A DNA stretch of 64,000 nt, taken from positions 37,180,306 to 37,244,305 of the forward strand of contig OZ020616.1 of assembly GCA_963971575.1 (NCBI GenBank). Reading direction: 5' to 3'. The position numbers were made by a program, and so were the translations under genes. Under the pieces are notes generated by a model that saw only the letters and a list, made by a program, of their open reading frames with translations, was not told where the DNA came from and made no database searches. Below are positions 56,160 to 64,000 of this stretch, piece by piece. Position 1 is the first letter of the stretch, and the number at the start of each line of letters is the position of its first letter. The DNA is from Liopterus haemorrhoidalis (taxonomy: Eukaryota; Arthropoda; Insecta; Coleoptera; Dytiscidae).

Positions 56160-57088
56160 TGTCGTCGTTAATTTTTTTTTCCATTTAAATATTTTAAAGA
56201 AAATTTCTATTAAAATCAGTAAAAATTTATTCTTAAATAATCATCAGTAAAATACATATTCTACACAATTTTAATAGCATTTTAATGTTATGTAAAGTGG
56301 TGCCTTCTGTTTAAAATGTATAAGTCCTTTTTTTTAAACAATTATGCTATTTGTCTTAACGATGTTTATTTTCAATAATACATTAATCTTATGTCAAGAA
56401 GATGGGGATTAAATGGTTACTTTGGTATTAAAGGTTCTATTCCTGTTTAAAGATATTAGTTGTAGTTTTTATTTTATTCTGGACAACAATACAATAAAAA
56501 TTGAGTTTTTGTAAGATTATGTAGCGGTTAAATGGATAGACGGTGGTGCATTAACAGTTAACAAAAAAATCATGGTGCTAAGTTGCTCCAATTCAATAAG
56601 GCACATGTACATGTCAGAAATAGTGGATGATTGTGTCGAAATTTGTTGCAAAATTAACAGGTGAAAGAAGATAAATACGATGAGGCAGGAACTAACTACT
56701 TCTAGTTGACAAAAAATAATTGTCGCGGTAGTTTATAAAATTTTTTTTTTTCTGCCAATCCTAAACCTGAAAAAAATGTGAAGGGAAACTTAATTTAACA
56801 TAACCCTGTTCTAAAATAAATATGTACGTATTTTAATAATTTAATATTATTACTAAATTTAATTCCAAATAATATACGTTACTATTAAACCTCAGTGAAC
56901 ATTTTATGGGGCGACTATGAGTAACAACTGTGAGGATTATATAAAGGTTTCATTGTTAAATGCAGGTAGCTCTAACCTCCTTCTGCCATTATTATAAAAA
57001 GGCCATGACACCAATTATGCAAAATAAAAATGTACTTATATTTGAATGTTACTTACAAGCCGCTTCTATGAAAACTAACGATTACTAT
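56160..57088. other. no recognisable feature
   Basis: AT-rich spacer between the SINE and the foldback element; no frame above chance. Confidence 0.4.
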
Positions 57089-57091
57089 TAA

Positions 57092-57819
57092 GGGGGGGGT
57101 ATGGTCAGAGCAGCACATTTTATACCCATTTTCAAGAATTTTTTTTAGAAAACTGTTAATAGTAACTTGATTGGGATTAATACCTACAGTAAAGAACAAC
57201 CTTTGAAGAGTATCAAAAAAAAAATTTATTGAAAAATATCGAAAATTAAGCTCGTGACATGAATTTGAAATTTTCGTTCAGGACAAAAAGTTGATTTGCG
57301 GTGAGACACATAACTAATGACTGGATCATCTAAAACAAAAAAACCAAAAATATTTCGTTAGTTTATGAGTTTCTTGAGGTAACCCTGTCGAGATATTTTT
57401 TTTTCTTGCTTTTTTTTTATGGAATTTTTTACAACTGAAAACAGAAATTTCGAAAAAAAAAATTTCCTTGACTTCAAACTTATACCAAAAATTAAATAAT
57501 CTAGATATTTGAAAAAACTCGACAGCGTTACCTCAAGAAACTCATAAACTAACGAAATATTTTTGGTTTTTTTGTTTTAGATGATCCAGTCATTAGTTAT
57601 GTGTCTCACCGCAAATCAACTCTTTGTCCTGAACGAAAATTTCAAATTCATGTCACGAGCTTATTTTCGAAATTTTTCAATAAAAATTTTTTTGGATACT
57701 CTTCAAAGGTTGTTTTTTACTGTAGGTATTATCCCAATCAAGTAACTATTAACAGTTTTCTAAAAAAAAATCTTGAAAATGGGTATAAAATGTGCTGCGC
57801 TGACCATCCCCCCCCCCCC
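57092..57819. mobile_element. 728-bp foldback element, ~305-bp arms, TAA duplication
   Basis: The left arm (57092 to about 57398) and right arm (about 57512 to 57819) are inverted copies with only scattered differences, e.g. GGTCAGAGCAGCACATTTTA versus the inverse of TAAAATGTGCTGCGCTGACC. The ends are G runs (8 and 12 G/C). TAA flanks both sides (57089-57091 and 57820-57822), so it may be Harbinger-mobilised. The loop is about 110 bp of A/T-rich sequence. The 73-codon frame at 57601-57822 lies wholly in the right arm. Confidence 0.9.
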
Positions 57820-57824
57820 TAAAC

Positions 57825-58950
57825 AAAATAAGCTTTTACAACTTCGGGTCAATTCTAAACGAACTATAAGTCACTTGAATGTTTTCTTATGGGGTCATGT
57901 CAGAGACAAAGTGTACAATACTGTACATAAAAAAAATACACCATTTAAAAACAGTATTCAAGACAGCATTATTCAAGTAGATATTATTTTTTAATATCGT
58001 TGAATTCAGAATAAAATACCTTAACGAATAACTAAAAAAAGTGTTCATATTTAAAATAAGTTGCACGTATTTTGAGAACCACTGATTGCAATAAAAAATG
58101 CTTCACTCATTAATATTCTATTGTAAATAATAATTGTTTTCTAATTAAAGCAATCTCGTAGTTCTTATAGTTCGGTAGATATCAATAGTGGACATATTAA
58201 AATGAACACTTGTATTATTTAATCAGAAAGATATCAGAAAATATCTCTAATATTCATTATTTACTCATTCAATTGTTTGACAGATCTAACGAGACTAATA
58301 CAGTTTTAAGTACCATTATATTGGAAGTATTATGTATCTAGCAGCTGATTTTAAAATGACAAATTACATATGAAGTAGCGTTGACATCACGTGACAAGCT
58401 ACTCTTACGTCACCCTTTCAACAGATGTATCATTGACGTTGTGCGACGCCCCATTGCCACGAGCAAGTCACTGGAGTTACACCCTGCTATGAATGAGTAA
58501 CTGGTAATCCCCTTTATACAACACGATTGCAGCATTATCAATGAATTCGGAGATTTACTGTGAAAGAATTTTTACGAATCAGATATGAAGCAATATGAAC
58601 TGAATCATCAAAGGTGGGCTGCGGTAGGCGCAAATAGCCATCGTTGCTATTCGGCAAAACATGTAACTAACTGAACTGGATGAAAAAAAGAACAACGTAC
58701 AGTGAAACTGCTAACGCGGTAACTATCACTAACATTTGGTGATACGGCTTTTTCATTGTAGGTTTCGGTACCAAATTTTGTTGACAATATTTGTAATAAC
58801 TCGGTACTTTTATAAAGATTAGTATCTCTGGTCTTTAGAGAAACAAATTTTTTATTGATCATTGATCTATTTTTTATGACGGAAGTAAAGAATCTATTTT
58901 TTTCAGAAATATTCTACATTCTATCATTAAAATTGGTGTCATCTGTATAA
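57825..58950. other. no recognisable feature
   Basis: Spacer. CGTGACAAGC...ACGTCACCC near 58390 is a little less AT-rich; nothing coding. Confidence 0.35.
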
Positions 58951-58952
58951 AT

Positions 58953-59060
58953 AAATGTGAAAGTATATCTGTCTATCTGTCCGGGCATCATGCGAAAATA
59001 GCTGGACCGATTTTCACGAGTTTTCAGTATACTTGAAGGTGGAACCAAACGAAGGTTATC
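58953..59060 (+). repeat. dispersed-repeat fragment with TCTGTC head
   Basis: ATAAATGTGAAAGTATATCT, GTCTATCTGTCCGGGCATCA and GCGAAAATAGCTGGACCGAT form a pattern widespread in insect non-autonomous repeats and similar to 8655-8720. Boundaries unknown. Confidence 0.5.
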
Positions 59061-59228
59061 GGTTATATTTTATATCAGAATTTTAATTTAAATGTAATTT
59101 TGGAGGCTGAGAACGAGAAAAAATCAGGATTTTCGGTATAACTCTAAAACTATTCATCATATGGTTATGGCTTCGTTTTTTAGGGTTTTGTAGGTATGAC
59201 CAAAAAACCCTTATACCGTCATTTTGTC

Positions 59229-59239
59229 GTCTGTCTGTA

Positions 59240-59284
<45 letters not shown>

Positions 59285-59312
59285 GCCTGTCTGTCTGTCT
59301 GTCTGTCTGTCT
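59229..59312. repeat. (TCTG)n microsatellite
   Basis: About 20 tetranucleotide units with two interruptions (TATG, CCTG). Copy 1 of family A has only two units here, so the array has expanded in this copy. Confidence 0.95.
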
Positions 59313-59789
59313 GTTCGATAAAAATTGTAGCCATCCGGCTAAACCTAGAGAGTTGAAATTTGGCATGCTTATACAACTCTTTGACCCGCACATAGGAAAA
59401 ATACTAAAACATCCAAAAAACATATCCCCCTAAAAATATAAACAAATATGTGCTCATCGAAAATAAAAATATTTTTTTATAATTAGAGTAGGGTATCAAA
59501 TGAAAGCCCTTGGTACGTGGATTAACGATCAAATTTTTATTTTTGCAAAATAAATTATTCTGAAGTGATTTTTGCCAAAATTGCGCAAAAAAATTTTTGT
59601 CCCACACCCTGTAGCCCAGATGGTTTAAACGAAAAATCTGAAAAATTCTAAGTAATGTACATTGGTGTGAACCGGTATAGTACAACAGGAATTTTTGATC
59701 AGATTATGTTTTTGGAAAAAAACGCATTTTTTGTGTTTTTTTGCTAATAATGTACACTAGAAGTTATAGCTTTGTAACACGCTCGAATG

Positions 59790-59865
59790 GAAGGCTTATC
59801 TTGGTGTAGTGGTACTTACGCTGGCGTTTTCACCCAAGTAAGTCAGTTCGATCCCCACGAGAAGA
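59790..59865 (+). mobile_element. tRNA-derived SINE head inside family A
   Basis: GGCTTATCTTGGTGTAGTGG (A box TGGTGTAGTGG) and AGTTCGATCCCC (B box) with tRNA-like spacing, followed by an AT-rich body perhaps reaching the A13 run at 60110. Confidence 0.6.
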
Positions 59866-60309
59866 GACAATATTTTTTTTTGCTTTTTTATGCATTTTTA
59901 CGTTTAAATTATTTTTTCAAAATTCTAGTTATATTTTGGCAAATATTGCATTTAATTTTTAAAAGCGTAAATTTAATAACCAGTGGAAATTGTTGAAATT
60001 ATAATTAAATTCTGTTTCAATGTACACGAAATCAGAGGGGCGGAGCTTATAACAACCAATGAAAGCCATAGACGCAATTTTCAAAATCTTAAAGAACCTT
60101 GCAATATATAAAAAAAAAAAAATACTTCATTTATTTAGAAACCTAAATAATGGTATTAGGCGTTCGAATTAAAATTACCAAAAAAAAAAAAAAAGAAATT
60201 AATATAAAATTTGTTTTGGCATCCCAAATAATCATCATTCACTTACTAAATACCTGCAAAACCCGGAAATGTGTGAAAATTCACACTTCACATTAATTTT
60301 TTTCATTTT

Positions 60310-61145
60310 TAGTAAGAGCTTAAAAAAACTGAAGAAAGCTACGCTTACATAATTAAAATTATTTTTACCTGCCGCTACATGTATAAGGGAGATCGATATC
60401 AGATCATATCGATTTTGATATTTCGAGATTTCGATGGTTGGTCACAAATTAAGGTCTCTACATAACGTTTTGACAATTTTTAGCATGATGTGTGTTGGTT
60501 CGTTGTCCGTTGAATTTACGGATTTTTATGAAACTTCATAGTTAAGCTTTTGACATGAATGCCACTATTTGATCAATGTTTGGTAAAAATCGGTCAACCG
60601 GAAAGTTTACTCGTGTAATTTTTATGTTTTTTTGCAAATATTTCGTTTCTGTACAACATAAGATTAGTAACTTTTATTATTTATTTATATATTTACTTTT
60701 TTATTTGATTTAGTGAAATATTTTATTTACTGATTTCATTTCATTAAGCGGAATTTACTTTTGTTTTTGTTTTTTTAAGTTATCACAAAACAAAACTTGC
60801 CTAGGTTATTTCATGGTTTCATGTTGACATTTTTATTAAATGGCATTCTATAAAATAAAATATATAATATATTTTTAAATTTTTGAAAGACATAAAAATT
60901 TAAGAAATGAAAATGATTTTTTATAATGACAATTCAACGAAACCTAAAAATGATCAAAGTAAGTATGATTTACAAAGATTAAACACAATGACCAGAAACC
61001 CGATTCAATGGATAATGGAATATCTAGTTCCGCTTAAACGTTTGGAATAGCCTATATATATGTATTGTATGGATGAGCGCTCGGCGTGTGGAAACGCCAA
61101 ATTAAATTCTTGATTTAGTTTTAGAATTTTAAAACACGATAAAAA
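60310..61145. other. no recognisable feature
   Basis: AT-rich spacer with no domain or repeat recognised. Confidence 0.4.
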
Positions 61146-61146
61146 G

Positions 61147-61350
61147 CAGGCGCGCAATTAGGAGGGGGCTCACGCGCTTAAACCCTCCAGGCTCGAAATA
61201 CACGTGGTTTTTACGTTAAGATCCAAACTTGAATTTTGAAGTGCATTTGACCAGCACTTACTGTCTATTAATTTCCCGATTCTTACCTTTTAAAATAAAT
61301 TTGTCTTCTGAGGTCCCCCTCCCCAAGAAAAATTACTGGGTGTGCGCTTG
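61147..61350. mobile_element. short hAT-type element (copy 2 of the 2322 family)
   Basis: Starts CAGGCGCGCAATTAGGAGGG and ends CCCCAAGAAAAATTACTGGG then TGTGCGCTTG. Flanking octamers ATAAAAAG and TTAAAAGG match at 6 of 8. Same end structure as 2322-2468. Confidence 0.5.
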
Positions 61351-61354
61351 TTAA

Positions 61355-62930
61355 AAGGTATGTTATTTGTCTACGTATTCTGTAGTGGCGGTCGGTTCTG
61401 CGGTGGCCACAGCAGATTTTTTTGTTATTGTAATAAAATGTTTAAGTTATTAATGAATAATTTATTTAAGTACACATTTTATGTTTTACTGGAAATTCAA
61501 TGTTATATTTAATTTTACGATTATACATTACGCATCTGTACATGTTTTAATCCTAGTTAATACGTGAAGTGATAAATAATACCAAAAAGTTGGTAGATAG
61601 CTCACTAGATAATTTTTAATTTCAAAACTAAAATTACTCTCAAAAGAAAAGACAAAAGTCAACCCGGCTGAAAATACCCCGAGAAGAAGAAGAAAATAAC
61701 TCTCATATTTCGAAATTGGCGACCACTGTTCATAAACATAGCAAAATCAAAAAAAAAATAAATAAATAAAATAAATGAAATATCTTTTATGTTAAGTTTT
61801 ATAGAATTCGACTTTCTTTATAGAATTCGTAGTTAACGTGTTAAGTAGTGTGTGTATAAACCATTACCCTGTAAATTTTTACTCATGATTTTCATTGTTT
61901 GAAGTTGATTGAAGAGATAATTTCTCTGTGACATTTGACCAAGACTCTTCCCATCTATGCACTTCCTGTGTGTTTTATCTGACCACATTATCTAGTTAAA
62001 TCATTCCAGTTTCTTCTTTATGTATAGAAGAGTAGAATAAATGAAGATAATAGCCTAGTGGTCTAATAAATTGTATTTTTAATACAAGGCAATTTTATCG
62101 CCTTACCTACTTATTAAACCAATCGGATGGCAATAAAAAATCAATGAGTAATACCAACAATTTCCAACTAACATAAATTCCAAACAATGTTACTTCCTAC
62201 AATTGAATCCTATGATATCATCTTTCATTTGTTATAATAATAAAACAACCTTATTTTCTAGAACTAATTGTAGGCTAACACCTTGTAACGTACATATAAC
62301 GCTAATTCTTCCTCTCAACATCACAAATCCCGATCATCTATTGACCAGTCACGTTTTAGAATATTGAACGTTATTCGCGTCATAAGAACGTGACGACACA
62401 ATGGACTACAAGCTGATGAATTTTTAAATGCACCTAGACATGGACAAGGTGTTTTTATGTTTAATAATGGTTAAGAATATACCGGTTTATAATTTGGCAA
62501 TTGCAAGGTGAATGGATTTTCTTGAGATGTTATCTGAATTGTGTTGGCGTAGGTTCAGTTAGCACGTGTTTGATTTTAATTCTAATGGTGGGATTTTTTT
62601 ATTTTGCATAACACCTTACAATATAAGAGCATTAACGTTGCCGTAGCAACATAATTCTTTAAATAATAACAACAAAGTATTGGATTAAATCGAGCTGCCG
62701 ATTTGGATATTTTTGGTTGTCACGATATTTTCAACTTGATTGATGTACTATATCGTCTTGAATATAAATTTTATATATCTCTAAAATATCTATGTACGAG
62801 GGTTACCTTTTATGTTTTTACAAACGACCACTAGATGGCAATATTGAAATGTGTCATTACTATATTCGACATTTGTTATTGTGAAATCAGTGACAGCTTA
62901 TAAATTGACAGAGTAGTTTGTTGACATTCT
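61355..62930. other. no recognisable feature
   Basis: AT-rich. GAGAAGAAGAAGAAAATAA at about 61680 after an AACCCGGCTGAAAATACCC segment may be a LINE tail, but no coding end is attached. ACGAGGGTTACCTTTTATGT near 62797 resembles the start of some mariners without a following transposase. Confidence 0.3.
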
Positions 62931-62959
62931 AAATCATTCATGATAAATTGAAAAAAAAC

Positions 62960-63065
62960 AGAAAAACTGAAGAAAAAGTACATTGACGTTTTGGAAAATG
63001 ATATAAAAAGATTGGGAATTCGCAACTGAGACCAGGCGGCTAATCTTGTGGAATATACAGTGCCA
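62960..63065 (+). pseudogene. possible LINE C-terminal scrap
   Basis: KKKYIDVLENDIKRLGIRN, a TGA where Trp is usual, then DQAANLVEY. It matches the pattern of the fragment at 40335-40545 ((D)(V)(I/L)E.D(L/I)..L.IRNW...A). About 35 codons only. Confidence 0.4.
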
Positions 63066-63869
63066 CAAATGATGATTCTTTGTCATAAAAATAACTTAGT
63101 GATTTATTTTTAATTTAAAATAATATATAAACGTAAATTAAAAACATCAAAATGTAAAATAATAATTTAAAAATAAAAAGCTAAAAATTCACGAGAGATG
63201 AAAAGAACAAATGAAATTGATTGTAAATTGAAATGAAATAAACGCCCACATGAAAATAAAAGCGTTTCATTAGTTTGATTACGTTGAATGCCAATAAATT
63301 TTGGAATGTACCGCTTCAAATTGACTACTGTAGAGAGATTCAATCAATGCTAATATGTTTAATATACGTGCGCGGAACACACAACAAATTTCAATACTCG
63401 ACTAAAATCCAAATAAAATGCATACCGATTAAGATAATACTGGACAACTATAATTAAAACAACCAGCTATGTATTGGTCTATTAAGGTATTACTCAAATT
63501 AAATTCTGTTCTTGAACGCTGTCAATTTGTTTGATTTCACTCATATCTTGCTCTGTTTAGTCTTTCTAGATATCGTGTATATAAACTTTGTTAGACCACC
63601 TGTTAGTTTATCTCATCTTTTGTCAGGTCTTCACACTGGTCGAAGGATGTATTTTTTTCGCAATCTTCTTTGCCATTCTATACTATTGCATCCTTATCAT
63701 GTGTCATATCTACTGTTTTCGTTTGCCTGTAATTTCTAGTATGGTTCTGTTAATCGGATTTATATTAACTCTTGAAAATCATCAATCTATCTCGTTAAAT
63801 GTGATGTATTGCCAGGTCATTATTCGTTAAATCTTCGATTAGCTGATTTTAGTATTCTTTTGTGAGGAA

Positions 63870-64000
63870 TCTAGTGAAGTATCAAACGGAGTGTGGATAT
63901 CAAACACAGCAGAAAGAAAGGGAGAACTCAGAGATAAAATATGAGCAACAAATAGAGCTTACTATGCGAATAAAAAACTCCTAAATAGTACTGTACTGAC
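63870..64000 (+). pseudogene. LINE reverse-transcriptase fragment running off the right edge
   Basis: The last frame reads LRDKI, TGA, ATNRAYYANKKLLNSTVLT. (R)I..ANRAYYA..KLL.S..L is the conserved segment that follows the RT palm in RTE-like LINEs and precedes TK...Y.T.IRP. The continuation lies beyond 64000. Confidence 0.65.

Larger units (their letters stand above)
59178..60305 (+). repeat. interspersed repeat family A, copy 3
   Basis: The most complete copy: GTAGGTATGACCAAAAAACC, a (TCTG)n array, TAGCCATCCGGCTAAA, GTTGAAATTTGGCATGCTTA, GGGTATCAAATGAAAGCCC, TAGTACAACAGGAATTTTTG and ATGTGTGAAAATTCACACTT in order. About 59785-60150 contains a tRNA-like SINE absent from the other copies. No coding frame. 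Confidence 0.8.

Noticed and set aside
59083..59433. Frames with TDRQ or CLSV repeats
   Set aside because: Translation of the (TCTG)n array.
1..64000. CRISPR array, operons, bacterial-type genes
   Set aside because: No regularly spaced short repeats; spliced genes, MITEs and SINEs point to a eukaryote.

Overview
The window looks like non-genic chromosomal DNA from a repeat-rich animal genome, most probably an insect. It is visibly AT-rich and is packed with mariner/Tc1, hAT, PIF/Harbinger, piggyBac-like and possible Helitron elements, RTE/Jockey-type non-LTR retrotransposon 3' ends, and tRNA-derived short repeats. The mariner proteins and the internally deleted mariner copies are of kinds common in insects. 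I found no convincing host protein-coding gene, rRNA gene, functional tRNA gene or CRISPR array. Species cannot be fixed from the sequence; a large-genome insect would fit.

Layout. 1-9.4 kb: a mellifera-like mariner with one in-frame stop, LINE scraps, three short hAT-type elements, a mariner remnant abutting a pogo/Tigger-like C-terminal frame, and a Helitron-like repeat. 9.9-21 kb: a long unnamed interspersed repeat (family A, three copies in the window), a hAT transposase C-terminus, LINE remnants, a mariner interrupted by a THAP-encoding inverted-repeat element, a Harbinger-type MITE and an internally deleted mariner. 21.7-25.35 kb: the best object here, an apparently complete two-gene PIF/Harbinger transposon. 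26-35 kb: an inverted repeat, a Tc1-like fragment, a TTAA-flanked MITE, a hAT MITE between LINE scraps, and an internally deleted mariner with matching 27-bp ends. 39-45 kb: MITEs with recognisable target duplications alternate with LINE 3' ends. 50-53.6 kb: two diverged copies of one sequence, one split by a hAT element that itself holds a LINE, the other split by a TA-flanked element with terminal CCCAGCAAAC and internal tandem repeats. 54.8-64 kb: another Harbinger-type MITE, a tRNA-derived SINE, a 728-bp foldback element, family A with a (TCTG) microsatellite, and a LINE reverse-transcriptase fragment running off the right edge.

How the parts work together. In the Harbinger element a spliced DDE transposase (386 aa, + strand) and a five-exon Myb/SANT-like protein (286 aa, - strand) converge tail to tail between 21-25 bp terminal inverted repeats, matching the known two-protein design of Harbinger transposons. 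Both frames are intact after splicing, so the element may be recent or still competent. Most other coding matter is broken. The short non-autonomous elements depend on transposases made elsewhere; three of them have TAA target duplications and AGCCTG-like ends and belong with Harbinger, although their ends differ from the intact element's.
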